This document shows, in pieces, positions 40,004-51,291 of a stretch of 64,000 nucleotides of DNA. How positions within the stretch are numbered: position 1 is the stretch's first letter; each line of letters starts with the position of its first letter. Origin of the DNA: Pseudomonas putida (GTDB taxonomy: Bacteria; Pseudomonadota; Gammaproteobacteria; Pseudomonadales; Pseudomonadaceae); contig CP163498.1 in NCBI GenBank assembly GCA_041071465.1, positions 1,702,001 to 1,766,000 of the forward strand, in the 5' to 3' direction. Made by a program: the position numbers and the translations under genes. Below the pieces are notes generated by a model, which saw only the letters and a program-made list of their open reading frames with translations, made no database searches and had not been told where the DNA came from.

Positions 40004-42577
40004 TCAGGCGCCGGCGAGTACTGGTTGGCCTTCACTCTCCGGATGCAACGGCAACAGCGGCGAGTGCGGGTCGTTTTTGATGGAAGCACGCCACACATCG
40101 ATCCACGCCGCATTGTGCTCGGCCCACACCTGCTCGTGCAGGCGCGTCAGTGCCACCGGGTCGCTGAGCAGGGCCAGGCGGGTGTTGAGGTCCAGCCCTT
40201 TCGGTCCGACTTCAATCGCCTTGGCCACGCGCTCGGCACGCAGCGCCTCGATTGGCGCCGCCTGGCCGTGACGGGCAGTGGCCATGGCGCAGGCCAGGGC
40301 GTTCTGCCGCGGGTCGACCACTGCCCGCACGAAGCCATCATGCAGGGCATGCCAGCGGTTTTCGTGGGTGTACTGGTCGGTAGCCAGCAGCTCTTGCGGG
40401 GTGGCGTATTCCTCGGGGATGAGGAACAGCTTCTCGTCCTTGGCCGCCAGGCCCAGGCGGGTGCGGCTGGAAATTACCGACACCGGGATCGACAGCACCA
40501 GCGAACCGACGATAGGCGCCAGCCACCACAGGAAGCTTGGGTTCAACCACGCCACCAGCGCGGCCCAGGCAATACCCAGCAGGGTTTGCGGACCGTGGCG
40601 ACGCACCGCTTCGCTCCACGGCGTGGAGTCGTCGTCACGCTGCGGCGAGTTCCAGGTCGCGGCCCAGCCGAGGAACGCGGCCAGCACGAAGCGGGTGTGG
40701 AAGATCATGCGTACCGGTGCCAGCAGCATGGAGAACAGCATCTCCATCAGCATCGACAAGGTAACCTTGATCCGCCCGCCGAACTCGACGGCGCCCTTGG
40801 CCCAGATCAGGATGACACTGAGCAGCTTGGGCAGGAACAGCAGCACGATCGTGGTGGAGAATAGCGCCACGGCCTTTTCCGGGTGCCACTGCGGCCACAG
40901 CGGGTAAAGCTGGTACGGCTCGATGAAATACTGCGGCTCCATCAGCGTGTTGGTCGCCAGCAGCGCAGTCGACAGCACCAGGAACAGGAACCACAACGGT
41001 GCCGACAGGTACGACATGACCCCGGTGAGGAACACCGCACGGTGTACCGGGTGCATGCCCTTGACCAGGAACAGGCGGAAGTTCATCAGGTTGCCGTGGC
41101 ACCAACGGCGGTCGCGCTTGAGCTCGTCGAGCAGGTTCGGCGGCAGTTCTTCGTAGCTGCCCGGCAGGTCGTAGGCGATCCACACGCCCCAGCCGGCGCG
41201 GCGCATCAGCGCGGCTTCGACGAAGTCGTGGGAAAGGATGGCACCGGCGAACGCGCCCTTACCCGGCAACGGCGCCAGGGCGCAGTGCTCGATGAACGGC
41301 TTCATGCGGATGATCGCGTTGTGGCCCCAGTAGTGCGACTCGCCCAGCTGCCAGAAGTGCAGGCCAGCGGTGAACAGCGGGCCGTACACGCGGGTGGCGA
41401 ACTGCTGCATGCGTGCATACAGGGTGTCCATGCCCGAGGCTTTTGGCCCGGTCTGGATGATGCCGGCGTCCGGGTTGGCCTCCATCAGGCGCACCAGGCT
41501 GCTCAGGCACTCGCCGCTCATGACGCTGTCGGCGTCGAGCACGACCATGTACTTGTACTCGCCACCCCAGCGACGGCAGAAGTCGTCGAGGTTGCCGCTC
41601 TTGCGCTTCACCCGGCGCCGACGGCGGCGGTAGAAGATGCGGCCAAAGCCTTTGGTTTCGCGGCACACGTCCAGCCAGGCCTGTTGCTCGGCCACGGCAA
41701 TGTCGGTGTCGTTGGTGTCGCTGAGCACGAAGAAGTCGAAGCGGTCGAGGTTGCCGCTGGCGGCCACCGACTCGAACGTTGCGCGCAGGCCGGCGAACAC
41801 ACGCGGCACGTCTTCGTTGCAGATCGGCATCACCAACGCGGTACGCGCCTCGGGTGCAATCGGCTCGTTGCCGGCGCTACTGCCCGAAATCTTGTATTTG
41901 TCGCGCCCGGTGAGCAGCTCGAGGAAGCCCATCAGTGCGGTCCAGAAGCCCGCCGATACCCAGCAGAACAGGATGCCGAAGAGGATCAGGATGGAGGTTT
42001 GCAAGGCATACGGCCACACCTGCACGACGGTGTCCCACAGCGACTGGCTGAGGATTTCGTCGAGGTCGACGAACGACCAGCCCTGGTACGGCAGGATGCC
42101 CTTCATGTACCAACCGGCGACGATGGTCTGGCCGATCATCAGGGCCAGCAGGATGTAACGGCGGATCGACCCAACCGTGCGCCAGCGTGCCGGCGGCAGC
42201 TCGCGCTTGGGTGGCTGCGGCGCGTTGGGACGGCCGGTCATGCGCCGCCACATGCGGATCAGCACGTTGGTGCGCCACGGCTCGGGCACGACCTTGGTGC
42301 GTTTGATCGGCGGGGCGATCTTCAGGCACAGGCGGCCGCTGCCATCGACACCGAGCATTTCGGCATCTTCCAGCTCGGCAGCACTGCCCACGGTCAAACG
42401 TGGACCGACCGAGGCCTGTACGGCCTCGGCAGGGCCGGCGGCCGGGTCGGCCGCCAGACGTTGGTGCAGCTCACTGAACGACGAGCAACTGGCGAGTTCC
42501 GCCCGTTGCTCGTCACTCAGTGGCAGGTGAGCCAGGTACTCGCCAAGCGATACTGGCCTTGCGTTTGAGTTACTCAT
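40004..42577 (-). CDS. opgH: Glucans biosynthesis glucosyltransferase OpgH (MdoH)
   Basis: This 857-residue inner-membrane family-2 glycosyltransferase makes the beta-1,2-linked backbone of osmoregulated periplasmic glucans. Membrane helices near 140-160 and 190-215 precede the catalytic domain with [16 protein letters not shown], the ETKGFGR region and the RDRRWCHGN (QxxRW-like) block near 475. Several helices follow. It overlaps opgG by 8 bases when the opgG frame is restored, so translation is coupled. Confidence 0.96.
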   Translation of the reverse strand: MSNSNARPVSLGEYLAHLPLSDEQRAELASCSSFSELHQRLAADPAAGPAEAVQASVGPRLTVGSAAELEDAEMLGVDGSGRLCLKIAPPIKRTKVVPEPWRTNVLIRMWRRMTGRPNAPQPPKRELPPARWRTVGSIRRYILLALMIGQTIVAGWYMKGILPYQGWSFVDLDEILSQSLWDTVVQVWPYALQTSILILFGILFCWVSAGFWTALMGFLELLTGRDKYKISGSSAGNEPIAPEARTALVMPICNEDVPRVFAGLRATFESVAASGNLDRFDFFVLSDTNDTDIAVAEQQAWLDVCRETKGFGRIFYRRRRRRVKRKSGNLDDFCRRWGGEYKYMVVLDADSVMSGECLSSLVRLMEANPDAGIIQTGPKASGMDTLYARMQQFATRVYGPLFTAGLHFWQLGESHYWGHNAIIRMKPFIEHCALAPLPGKGAFAGAILSHDFVEAALMRRAGWGVWIAYDLPGSYEELPPNLLDELKRDRRWCHGNLMNFRLFLVKGMHPVHRAVFLTGVMSYLSAPLWFLFLVLSTALLATNTLMEPQYFIEPYQLYPLWPQWHPEKAVALFSTTIVLLFLPKLLSVILIWAKGAVEFGGRIKVTLSMLMEMLFSMLLAPVRMIFHTRFVLAAFLGWAATWNSPQRDDDSTPWSEAVRRHGPQTLLGIAWAALVAWLNPSFLWWLAPIVGSLVLSIPVSVISSRTRLGLAAKDEKLFLIPEEYATPQELLATDQYTHENRWHALHDGFVRAVVDPRQNALACAMATARHGQAAPIEALRAERVAKAIEVGPKGLDLNTRLALLSDPVALTRLHEQVWAEHNAAWIDVWRASIKNDPHSPLLPLHPESEGQPVLAGA

Positions 42578-44308
42578 CGGCAGGCAACTGATAGCTCCAG
42601 GTCTCGGTCAGCACCTTCTCGGTGGTGGCCGGGGCCCGTTGGTGGGCGCCGCATCGGCGGCAGGTTGTTCGGCCTTGGCAGGTTGCTCGGCCTTCACGGC
42701 TTTCTCGGCCTTGGCATGTTTGGCTGCGGCCTTGTCCTGCTTGGCGTCCTGGGCAGGCTTGGCGGGCTCGACCGGCACATCACGCACCAGCGCGGCACGC
42801 ATTTCGGTCGACTTGTTGGCTTCCTTGACCTTAAGACGCAGGGTCAGGCGCCAGCCCTTGGTCTCAGGGTTATAGCGCAGATTGTTTTCGACCACCTCGG
42901 CGTTGTCGTCAACGCTGATCTGGCTGCGCACGGCGGTATCTTCCGGCAAGGCGGCCAAGGCGGGGCCTGTGAAATCGACCAGGAAGGCCACGCTGCCGTC
43001 TGGCTGGCGGATCAGGTTGGACTGCTTGACGTCACCGGTGGAGCGCAGGGTCTGCTTGACCGAGCCCAGATCAGGCGCCTGGAATTTCGCCTCGTCGATG
43101 GTCCAGTGCAGGCGGTAGGCGTACTCGATCGGCTTGCCTGGCTCTGGCAGCTTCTCCGGGCTCCAGAAAGCTACGATGTTGTCGTTGGTTTCGTCGGCAG
43201 TCGGGATTTCGACCAGGTCGACGGTGCCCTTGCCCCAGTCACCCTTTGGCTCGATCCAGGCGCTTGGGCGCTTCTGGTAGTTGTCGTCGAGGTCTTCGAA
43301 GTCGCTGAAGGCACGCTGACGCTGCATCAAGCCGAAACCACGCGGGTTCTCGACGCTGAAGTTGCTCACCGCGAGGTGTTTCGGGTTGTTCAGCGGGCGC
43401 CACAGCCACTCGCCATTGCCGGCGTGAATCGACAGGCCTTCGGAGTCGTGCAGGGCCGGGCGGTAGTTGAGCACTTTGGACGGCTGGTTGGGGCCGAACA
43501 GGTACATGCTGGTCAGCGGGGCAATGCCCAGGCGGCTGACCTGGTCACGCAGGAACACGCGGGACTGCACGTCGACCACGGTATCGTTGCCTGGGCGCAG
43601 GGTCAGCTTGTAGGCACCGGTGGAGCGCGGCGAGTCCAGCAAGGCGTAGATCACCAGGTGCTTGTCGGCCGGCTTGGGTTTCTCGACCCAGAACTCGGTG
43701 AAGCGCGGGAACTCTTCGCCCGATGGCAGTGCAGTGTCGATGGCCAGGCCACGGGCCGACAGGCCGTACACATGGCCCTTGCCGACCACGCGGAAATAGC
43801 TGGCGCCAAGCAGGGTCATGATCTCGTCCTGCTTGTCGGCCTTGTTGATCGGGTACAGCACGCGGAAGCCGGCGTAACCAAGGTTCTTGGTGGTTTCCGG
43901 GTCGTGCGGCACGTCACCGAACTCGAAGCGGCTCGGGTCGTACTTGATTTCCTCGACCTTGGAGGCGGTGACTTCGTTGATTTTCACCGGGGTGTCGAAG
44001 TGCATGCCCTGGTGATAGAACGACAGTTTGAACGGGGTCTTGTCCTTGGCCCACTCGGCCTTTTCCTGCAGGAAATGGATTTTCTGGTAGTCCGCGAACT
44101 TCATGTCGCGGAACACCGCAGGCAGGTTGCTTTTTGGTGCGTCGTACTTCTGGCCGGCCAGATCCTTTGCCTTGGCTGCAACATCGTCAAGATTGAATGC
44201 CCACAGCTGGCCCGCGCTCATCAGGCCGACCAGTGCCACACTGGCCATCAGGGCCTTGCGTAGACGCACGCCGGGGATTCTTGATGCTTTTTGGGGACTA
44301 ACAATCAC
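42570..44308 (-). CDS. opgG: Periplasmic glucans biosynthesis protein OpgG (MdoG, frameshifted at the 3' end)
   Basis: This periplasmic protein acts on the nascent glucan made by OpgH. The signal sequence contains [22 protein letters not shown]. Family blocks include [47 protein letters not shown] and [19 protein letters not shown]. The carboxy region has a Lys/Ala repeat ([17 protein letters not shown]). The frame slips near 42631-42637 (GGGGCCC run). One more base gives [21 protein letters not shown] and a stop at 42570-42572 (579 residues). Start: GTG at 44308 after GAGGG. The slip affects only about the last 20 residues. Confidence 0.93.
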
Positions 44309-44531
44309 GAGCAACCCTCGCCGAAAACAGATCATGAAACCAACGGCCAGCGACAAATGCCGGGTTGGCGAGCACTGTTCGGACCCCGTGAGGGCGTAAT
44401 GATTCCCCAAACGGATCCAGACAATGCTCGAGTCAGAGTGAAACGAACCTGCGAACGCAGGTCCATGCAGCGCGCGATTATCCAGCAGGTCGCGTGACAA
44501 CGCATCAGGCTGGAACAACTATTTATCGTAC
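44309..44531. other. opgG upstream region
   Basis: About 220 bases precede opgG and should hold its promoter. A small CCTGCG-AA-CGCAGG hairpin lies near 44450. No convincing promoter hexamers or gene were seen. Confidence 0.35.
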
Positions 44532-44567
44532 AAAACCCCTTGTTTTCCTATAAACAAAGGGTTTTTT
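44532..44567. terminator. Bidirectional-type terminator after dtd
   Basis: Fourteen-base arms with one mismatch (AAAACCC.TTGTTT with AAACAA.GGGTTTT) around a 6-base loop, with A and T tracts on both sides. It starts 5 bases beyond the dtd stop and would form a U-rich tail on the dtd transcript. Confidence 0.85.
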
Positions 44568-44571
44568 GACC

Positions 44572-45009
44572 TCACATTTGTAACATAAATGTTACGGGGC
44601 CATCATTGACCAGGTGCACCTGCATATCCGCACCGAAGCGGCCGCTGGCCACGTCGGCGTGCTGAGCGTTTGCCTGCTGCAAAAGATAGTCGAACAATTC
44701 GGCGCCGAGGGCCGGTGGCGCTGCCGTCGAGAAGCTTGGGCGCATGCCATTGCGCGTGTCGGCCGCCAAGGTGAACTGCGACACCAGCAACAAGCCACCC
44801 CCGACATCCTTGAGCGACAGGTTCATCTTGCCTTGCTCGTCGCTGAACACACGGTAGTTCAACAGCTTGTGCAACAGCTTATCGGCCTGTTCACGGGAAT
44901 CTTCAGGCTCGACCGCCACCAGTACCAGCAGACCCTGGTCGATGGCGCCGACCACCTCCCCCGCTACTTCGACGCGTGCACCGCGCACGCGCTGCAGCAG
45001 GCCCCTCAT
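44572..45009 (-). CDS. dtd: D-aminoacyl-tRNA deacylase
   Basis: This 145-residue enzyme removes D-amino acids and glycine mischarged on tRNAs. [15 protein letters not shown] at the start, the Ser-Gln motif [21 protein letters not shown] near residue 77 and the carboxy-terminal NDGPVTFML (the cross-subunit Gly-Pro motif is NDGPVT) are diagnostic. The ATG overlaps the pip stop (ATGA), so it is translated with pip. Confidence 0.96.
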   Translation of the reverse strand: MRGLLQRVRGARVEVAGEVVGAIDQGLLVLVAVEPEDSREQADKLLHKLLNYRVFSDEQGKMNLSLKDVGGGLLLVSQFTLAADTRNGMRPSFSTAAPPALGAELFDYLLQQANAQHADVASGRFGADMQVHLVNDGPVTFMLQM

Positions 45010-45977
45010 GCTTCTTCCAGGGGCAGGTCGAGCAGGCGCCGGGCCATCTGGTCGGCGGCACGTACCAGGGCATCGGTGATGCCAGGCTCCGAAGCCGCGT
45101 GACCGGCGTCACGGATCACTTTCAACTCGCTGTTCGGCCAGGCCTGGTGCAGGGCCCAGGCGTTGTCCAGCGGGCAGATCACGTCGTAGCGGCCGTGCAC
45201 GATCACCGCCGGCAGATGGGCGATTTTCGGCAAGTCGCGGATCAGCTGATCCGGCTCGAGGAAGGCATTGTTCATGAAGTAGTGGCATTCGATACGGGCG
45301 ATCGACAGCGCACGCTGCGGTTCGGAGAACCGGTCGACGACCAGCGGGTTCGGACGCAGGGTGGCGGTACGGCCCTCCCAGGTGGACCAGGCCTTGGCCG
45401 CATGCATCTGGGCAATCTGGTCGTTGCCGGTCAGGCGCTTGTGGAAAGCCTTGACCAGATCGCCACGCTCTTCCGGTGGAATCGGTGCGATGTAGTCCTG
45501 CCAGTAGTCCGGGAACATGCGGCTGGCGCCTTCCTGGTAGAACCATTCGATCTCCTGTGGCCGGCACAGGAAGATGCCGCGCAGGATCAGGCCATGCACA
45601 CGCTCGGGGTGGGCCTGGGCGTACGCCAGGGCCAGGGTCGAGCCCCACGAGCCGCCGAAGAGCACCCACTTGTCGATACCCAGGTGCTCACGAATGCGCT
45701 CCAGGTCCTCGACCAGGTGCCAGGTGGTGTTGTTCTCCAGGCTCGCATGGGGCGTGGAGCGGCCACAGCCGCGCTGGTCGAAGGTGATGATGCGGTACAG
45801 CGTTGGGTCGAAGTAGCAACGGCTCTGGGCGTCGCAACCGGCGCCCGGCCCACCGTGGATGAACACCACCGGCAGACCTTCTGGCGAGCCGCTCTCGTCG
45901 ACATACAGCACATGCGGCGCTTCCACGGCCAGATCGTGCCGGGCGTAGGGTTTGATCTGCGGGTAGAGGGTCTGCAT
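45006..45977 (-). CDS. pip: Proline iminopeptidase
   Basis: This 323-residue alpha/beta-hydrolase removes amino-terminal proline from peptides. The oxyanion HGGPGAGC is near residue 37, the nucleophile serine in [11 protein letters not shown] near 113, the aspartate in [10 protein letters not shown] near 268 and the histidine in DAGHAASEP near 296. The ATG at 45977 begins [11 protein letters not shown]; longer upstream readings have no similarity. Confidence 0.96.
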   Translation of the reverse strand: MQTLYPQIKPYARHDLAVEAPHVLYVDESGSPEGLPVVFIHGGPGAGCDAQSRCYFDPTLYRIITFDQRGCGRSTPHASLENNTTWHLVEDLERIREHLGIDKWVLFGGSWGSTLALAYAQAHPERVHGLILRGIFLCRPQEIEWFYQEGASRMFPDYWQDYIAPIPPEERGDLVKAFHKRLTGNDQIAQMHAAKAWSTWEGRTATLRPNPLVVDRFSEPQRALSIARIECHYFMNNAFLEPDQLIRDLPKIAHLPAVIVHGRYDVICPLDNAWALHQAWPNSELKVIRDAGHAASEPGITDALVRAADQMARRLLDLPLEEA

Positions 45978-46054
45978 TGCGCACTCCGTGTGAGGATTAT
46001 TCGGCCGTGGGCCATCATAAACCTGAATTGCGCTTTGAGCACCGCCTCTTCCAC

Positions 46055-46857
46055 TCAACGCGGGTAACGCGCTTCCCCCCAAGCCAGCAGCGCTTGCAAA
46101 AGCTGCTTCAATACCACTTGCGTCGGTTGCGCCAAGTCTTCCCGGTAGGCAAACGGCTCGGTTTCCTCCATGTACGTGCTTTGCGCCAGCTCCAACTGCA
46201 CCGCATGGATATGGTTGGCCGGGTCGCCATAATGCCGGTGATGTGCCCGCCCTTGAACCGGCCATTAAGCACATGGCTGTAACCTTGCGCCTCGGCGCAC
46301 ACGGCCTGCAGCCGCTCAGCCAGTGCCGGGTCGCAACTGGCACCGTTGAAAGTGCCCAGGTTGAAGTCCGGCAACTTGCCGTCGAACAGGTGCGGGATAT
46401 GCGAACGGATCGAATGGGCATCCCACAGCAGCGCATAGCCAAACTGCTCGCGCAGCCGGTCCAGCTCGTGACGAAGGGTGTCGTGATAAGGGCGCCAGAT
46501 TTGCTCCAGGTAACGTTTACGTTCTTCGCCGGACGGCACCAGCCCATCCTTGAACAGCGGCTCGCCTTCGAACAACGTGGCCGGGTACAGGCCCGTGGTG
46601 GCGCCGGCGTACAGCGGTTTGTCGTCATCCGGGCGATTCAGGTCGATGACGAAACGCGAATACTCCGCGGCCACCACGCTGGCACCCAGGTCACGGGCAA
46701 AGTCATACAGCCGCGGGATGTGCCAGTCGGTGTCCGGCAAGCTGCGCGCCTGGTCGACCAGGCCGTCGCGCACGGCGTCGCTCAGGCGCAGGCCGGCGTG
46801 CGGCATGCTGATCAGCAGCGGCAGGCGGCCTTGGTGAAAACTCAGTGCCTTGTCCAT
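46055..46857 (-). CDS. hutG: N-formylglutamate deformylase HutG (frameshifted)
   Basis: This enzyme catalyses the last step of the five-step histidine pathway, splitting N-formylglutamate to formate and glutamate. Motifs: LLISMPHAGLRLSD, LLWDAHSIRSHIP and FKGGHIT. The frame breaks at 46237-46238. One more G there (C on the coding strand) restores GGHITRHYGDPANHIHAVQLELAQ, and the gene then ends at 46055 with 267 residues, the known P. putida length. The start at 46857 (MDKALSF) or three bases upstream is 10 bases after the hutI stop. As read, the protein would lose its last 60 residues. Confidence 0.93.
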
Positions 46858-46867
46858 CATGCCTCGC

Positions 46868-48073
46868 TCAGTTGGAGATTTCGTGGCCCTTGCGCACCAC
46901 GCGCTTGGGCAGGTCGCCACCCAGCCAGTAGGCCAGGTCGGCGGGACGTTCGATTTGCCAGGCGACGAAGTCAGCCACCTTGCCCACCTCCAGCGAGCCG
47001 TGGCTGTCGCCCAGGCCCAAAGCAGTGGCGGCATGCACGGTGACGCCGGCCAAGGCTTCTTCCGGGGTCATGCGGAAACAGGTACAGCCCATGTTCAGCA
47101 TCAAGCGCAGTGACAGCCCTGGCGAAGTGCCGGGGTTGAGGTCGCTGGCCAGGGCAATCTTCACTCCGTGGCGGCGCAAGGCGTCCATGGGCGGCAACTG
47201 GGTTTCGCGCAGGAAGTAGAAGGCGCCCGGCAGCAGCACGGCGACCGTGCCGGCTTTTGCCATGGCAATGGCGTCTTCCTCGGTCATGAACTCCAGGTGG
47301 TCGGCCGACAGTGCCTGGTAGCGTGCTGCCAGGCTGGAGCCATGCAACGACGACAGCTGTTCGGCGTGCAGTTTGACCGGCAGGCCCAGCGCGCGCGCCT
47401 TGATGAACAACCGCTCGACCTGGGCTGGGGAGAACGCCAGGTGTTCGCAGAAGGCATCCACCGCATCCACCAGGCCTTCGGCGGCCAGGGCTGGCAGCAT
47501 CTCGTCACAGATGTGCGCGATGTAATCGTCGGCCCGGCCCGCGTACTCCGGCGGCAAGGCATGCGCCGCCAGGCAGGTGGCACGCACCGCCAACGGCAGC
47601 TCGTCGGCCAAGCGCCGGGCCACACGCAGCATCTTGCGCTCGTTGGCCAGGTCCAGGCCGTAGCCGGACTTGATCTCGATCGTGGTCACGCCATCGCGCA
47701 TCAGCGCCTGGACCCGCTGGCGAGCACTGGCGAACAGCTCGTCTTCGCTGGCCGCGCGGGTGGCCCGCACGGTGCTGGCGATACCACCGCCTTGCGCTGC
47801 GATTTCGGCATAGCTCACGCCTTGCAGGCGCTGCTCGAACTCACCGCTGCGGTTGCCACCGAACACCGCGTGGGTGTGGCAGTCGATCAGCCCCGGGGTG
47901 ACCCATGCGCCGCCCAGGTCCACCGTGCGGTCAGCCTCGACCGGTGCCAGCTCGGCGCGTGGGCCGATCCATTCGATCAGCCCGGCGCTGGTGACGATGG
48001 CCGCGTCTTCGATGGCCGAGTATCGGCCTTCGGCCATGGTTGCCACATGGCAATGCTGCCAGAGGGTTCTCAT
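46868..48073 (-). CDS. hutI: Imidazolonepropionase
   Basis: This amidohydrolase converts imidazolonepropionate to N-formimino-glutamate. It has 401 residues with the metal motif [18 protein letters not shown] near residue 70, [10 protein letters not shown] near 145, [13 protein letters not shown] near 240 and [22 protein letters not shown] near 320. ATG at 48073 is preferred over the TTG two codons earlier because AAAGGAG is well spaced from it. It lies between hutT and hutG. Confidence 0.96.
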   Translation of the reverse strand: MRTLWQHCHVATMAEGRYSAIEDAAIVTSAGLIEWIGPRAELAPVEADRTVDLGGAWVTPGLIDCHTHAVFGGNRSGEFEQRLQGVSYAEIAAQGGGIASTVRATRAASEDELFASARQRVQALMRDGVTTIEIKSGYGLDLANERKMLRVARRLADELPLAVRATCLAAHALPPEYAGRADDYIAHICDEMLPALAAEGLVDAVDAFCEHLAFSPAQVERLFIKARALGLPVKLHAEQLSSLHGSSLAARYQALSADHLEFMTEEDAIAMAKAGTVAVLLPGAFYFLRETQLPPMDALRRHGVKIALASDLNPGTSPGLSLRLMLNMGCTCFRMTPEEALAGVTVHAATALGLGDSHGSLEVGKVADFVAWQIERPADLAYWLGGDLPKRVVRKGHEISN

Positions 48074-48088
48074 GCACAATCTCCTTTA

Positions 48089-49492
48089 CTAGCGGTGCAG
48101 CTCGGCCGGTTCCACTGCCGGCTGGCCCTGCCCTGCGCGCGGCTTGCACCACAGCAGGTAGGACGCCACCAGGAACACCACCCAGATCACGCCGACGATC
48201 AATGCCGCCTGGGTGTCCGGGAAGTAGCCAAGCACGCCAAAGATGAACACCATGAACGCAATGGCCATGGCCGGGCCATAGGGCCAGAACGGTACCGGGA
48301 ACTTGAGCTGGGCCACTTCCTCACGGCTCATGCTGCGGCGCATGGCCACCTGGGTAAGCAGGATCATCAGCCACACCCACACCGTGGCGAAGGTGGCGAT
48401 CGAGGCAATCAGCAGGAACACGTTTTCCGGGATCAGGTAGTTGAGCAGCACGCCGATCAGCAATGCAGCGCCCATCACCACCACGGTCATCCACGGCACG
48501 CCATGTTTCGACAGCTTGCCGAAGCTGCGTGGCGCATGGCCTTGATGGGCCAGGCCGTACATCATGCGGCCGGCGCCGAAGATGTCGCTGTTGATGGCCG
48601 AGATGGCGGCGGAAATCACCACGACATTCAGCACGGCGGCGGCCGAGCCAATCCCCAGGTTGCTGAAGATCTGCACGAACGGGCTGCCCTGGCTGCCGAT
48701 TTGCGGCCAGGGGTACAGGCACATCAGCACGAACAGGGTGAGCACGTAGAACAGCAGGATGCGCAGGGGCACCGCGTTGATCGCTTTGGGGATGACGCGT
48801 TGCGGGTCCTTGGCCTCACCGGCGGTGACGCCGATGATCTCGATACCGCCGAAAGCGAACATCACCACGGCAAACGACGCAATCAGCCCGCCGATGCCGT
48901 TAGGCATGAAGCCGCCGTGGTCGAACAGGTTGCTCATGCCCACGGCATGCCCGGTGCCCACCTGGCTGAAACCGAAGGCCATGATGCCGAGCCCGGCCAG
49001 GATCATCGCGACGATGGCGCCGACCTTGAGCAGCGACAGCCAGAACTCCATCTCGCCAAATACCTTGACGTTGCACAGGTTGAGGCCGCCGATGATGAAG
49101 ACGATACCCAGCACCCAGATCCAGCGGGCGACCTCCGGGAACCAGAAGCCCATGTAGATCCCGAAGGCGGTGACGTCGGCGATGGCGACGATGACCATCT
49201 CGAAGGCGTAGGTCCAGCCGAGGATGAAGCCGGCCATGGGGCCGAGGTAGGTGCTGGCGTAGTGACCGAAGGAACCGGCCACTGGGTTGTGCACGGCCAT
49301 TTCGCCGAGGGCGCGCATGACCATGAACACGGCGGCGCCGCCGATCAGGTAGGCCAGCAGCACGGCCGGGCCGGCCATCTGGATGGCCGAGGCGGAACCG
49401 TAGAACAGCCCGGTGCCGATGGCGGAACCGAGGGCCATGAAACGGATGTGGCGGGCACTTAGCCCGCGTTTGAGACCTTGAGCTTGTTGCAT
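48089..49492 (-). CDS. hutT: Amino acid permease of the hut operon (HutT/ProY-like)
   Basis: This 467-residue amino acid-polyamine-organocation permease has about twelve membrane helices. It starts with [33 protein letters not shown], the substrate-site GSAIGTGLF motif, and has the [15 protein letters not shown] block. Its place inside the hut operon points to uptake of histidine or urocanate. HutT is used as the name by position; the substrate is inferred. It begins 15 bases upstream of hutI in the same direction. Confidence 0.88.
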   Translation of the reverse strand: MQQAQGLKRGLSARHIRFMALGSAIGTGLFYGSASAIQMAGPAVLLAYLIGGAAVFMVMRALGEMAVHNPVAGSFGHYASTYLGPMAGFILGWTYAFEMVIVAIADVTAFGIYMGFWFPEVARWIWVLGIVFIIGGLNLCNVKVFGEMEFWLSLLKVGAIVAMILAGLGIMAFGFSQVGTGHAVGMSNLFDHGGFMPNGIGGLIASFAVVMFAFGGIEIIGVTAGEAKDPQRVIPKAINAVPLRILLFYVLTLFVLMCLYPWPQIGSQGSPFVQIFSNLGIGSAAAVLNVVVISAAISAINSDIFGAGRMMYGLAHQGHAPRSFGKLSKHGVPWMTVVVMGAALLIGVLLNYLIPENVFLLIASIATFATVWVWLMILLTQVAMRRSMSREEVAQLKFPVPFWPYGPAMAIAFMVFIFGVLGYFPDTQAALIVGVIWVVFLVASYLLWCKPRAGQGQPAVEPAELHR

Positions 49493-49550
49493 GTCACGTC
49501 CTTAAATTGTTTTTGTGGTCGTGAGATCAGAAGGGGCTGCTGCGTAGCCC

Positions 49551-49626
49551 ATTCGCGGGCACGCCCGCTCCCACAGGAATACCGCAGCTTTGTGCCGTAC
49601 CTATGAGAGCGGGCGCGCCCGCAAAG
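49551..49626. repeat. Inverted REP pair between hutH and hutT
   Basis: Two facing REP units, 49551-49577 (CGCGGGCACGCCCGC core, CCCACAGG end) and 49600-49626 (GCGGGCGCGCCCGC core). The pair lies just after the hutH stop inside the hut operon, where it may lower read-through or protect the hutUH part of the mRNA. Confidence 0.8.
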
Positions 49627-49651
49627 GGCCGCAATGCGGCCCCCAGGGGCA

Positions 49652-51184
49652 TTACAGGCTTGGCAGCACGCCCGCCGGCAACAAACCGGTCAGGCTGCCC
49701 TTGGCCAACAGTTCCACAGCCTTTTCGATGTCTGGCGCGAAGAAACGGTCACGGTCGTAGTGCGCCACTTCGCTGCGCAGCGCCTGGCGTGCCTTCTCCA
49801 GCTTGGCCGAAGTCTTCAGGCCCTTGCGCAGGTCCAGACCCTGGCAGGCGCCCAGCCATTCGATGGCCAGTACGCCACGGGTGTTTTCGGCCATTTCCCA
49901 CAGGCGCTTGCCGGCAGCCGGGGCCATCGACACATGGTCTTCCTGGTTGGCCGAGGTTGGCAGGCTGTCGACGCTGTGCGGGTGCGACAGGGCCTTGTTC
50001 TCGCTGGCCAGGGCGGCAGCGGTCACCTGGGCGATCATGAAGCCGGAGTTCACCCCACCGTTTTCCACCAGGAACGGCGGCAGCTGGGACATGTGCTTGT
50101 CCATCATCAGCGAGATGCGGCGCTCGCTGAGCGAGCCGATTTCGGCAATGGCCAGGGCCAGGTTGTCGGCAGCCATGGCCACGGGCTCTGCGTGGAAGTT
50201 ACCACCGGAAATCACGTCACCCTCGGCAGCGAACACCAGCGGGTTGTCCGACACAGCGTTGGCTTCGACGCCCAGTACCTCGGCGGCCTGGCGCAGCTGG
50301 GTCAGGCACGCGCCCATGACCTGCGGCTGGCAGCGCAGCGAGTACGGGTCCTGAACCTTGTCACAGTTCTTGTGCGACAGCGACACTTCGCTGGAATCGC
50401 CCAGCAGGTCGCGGAAGCAGGCGGCGGTGTCGATCTGGCCGCGCTGGCCACGCGCTTCGTGGATACGCGCATCGAACGGCGAACGCGAGCCCAATACGGC
50501 TTCGACGCTTAGGCCGCCGCAGGCGATGGCGGCGGCATACAGGTCTTCGGCCTGGAACAGGCCACGCAGGGCATAGGCGGTGGACGCCTGGGTGCCGTTG
50601 AGCAGGGCCAGGCCTTCTTTGGCAGCCAGGGTCAGCGGTTCGAGGCCGGCAACCGCCAGGGCTTCGGTAGCCGACAGCCATTGGCCCTTGTAGCGGGCTT
50701 TGCCTTCACCCAGCAGCACCAGCGACATGTGCGCCAGCGGTGCCAAGTCGCCGGAAGCACCCACGGAGCCTTTCAGCGGGATGTGCGGATAGACTTCGGC
50801 GTTTACCAGGGCAATCAGGGCGTCGATGACTTTGCGACGAATGCCGGAAAAGCCACGGCTGAGGCTGTTGATTTTCAGCACCATGATCAACCGCACCAGG
50901 TCGTCATCCAGCGGCGCGCCGATACCGGCGGCGTGGGACAGCACCAGCGAGCGCTGCAGGTTTTCCAGGTCGTGGCTGGCAATGCGGGTCGAGGCCAACA
51001 GGCCGAAACCGGTGTTGATGCCGTAGGCGGTGCGGTCTTCGGCAATGATTTGCTCGACGCAGGCAACGCTGGCGTCGATGGCCGGCGCGGCGCTGGCATC
51101 CAGTTGCAGGCGCACGGGCGCGGCGTGGATCGCGCGCAGCTGGGCCAAGGTCAGGGTGCCAGGCTTGAGGGTGAGTTCGGTCAC
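49652..51184 (-). CDS. hutH: Histidine ammonia-lyase (histidase)
   Basis: This enzyme deaminates histidine to urocanate, the first step. It has 510 residues, essentially the well-studied P. putida enzyme. The self-made MIO cofactor comes from Ala-Ser-Gly in [15 protein letters not shown] at residues 142-144. The catalytic tyrosine lies in [16 protein letters not shown] near 53, and later blocks are [15 protein letters not shown] and [14 protein letters not shown] [20 protein letters not shown]. The start is GTG at 51184. Confidence 0.98.
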   Translation of the reverse strand: MTELTLKPGTLTLAQLRAIHAAPVRLQLDASAAPAIDASVACVEQIIAEDRTAYGINTGFGLLASTRIASHDLENLQRSLVLSHAAGIGAPLDDDLVRLIMVLKINSLSRGFSGIRRKVIDALIALVNAEVYPHIPLKGSVGASGDLAPLAHMSLVLLGEGKARYKGQWLSATEALAVAGLEPLTLAAKEGLALLNGTQASTAYALRGLFQAEDLYAAAIACGGLSVEAVLGSRSPFDARIHEARGQRGQIDTAACFRDLLGDSSEVSLSHKNCDKVQDPYSLRCQPQVMGACLTQLRQAAEVLGVEANAVSDNPLVFAAEGDVISGGNFHAEPVAMAADNLALAIAEIGSLSERRISLMMDKHMSQLPPFLVENGGVNSGFMIAQVTAAALASENKALSHPHSVDSLPTSANQEDHVSMAPAAGKRLWEMAENTRGVLAIEWLGACQGLDLRKGLKTSAKLEKARQALRSEVAHYDRDRFFAPDIEKAVELLAKGSLTGLLPAGVLPSL

Positions 51185-51291
51185 TTTGCTACTCCAATCG
51201 CGTGGAGCCGCAGGCCCGTCGTTGGGTGCCTGCGCGCTCCTTCTTGTTGTTCAGTATCACCCCTTGCGGGGTGCGATCCAAAGCGTGGCGA

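Noticed and set aside
47168..49462. A 764-codon open frame on the plus strand over hutI and hutT
   Set aside because: Antisense to two conserved genes; the His/Asp/Glu-rich translation is a codon-bias shadow of membrane-protein codons.
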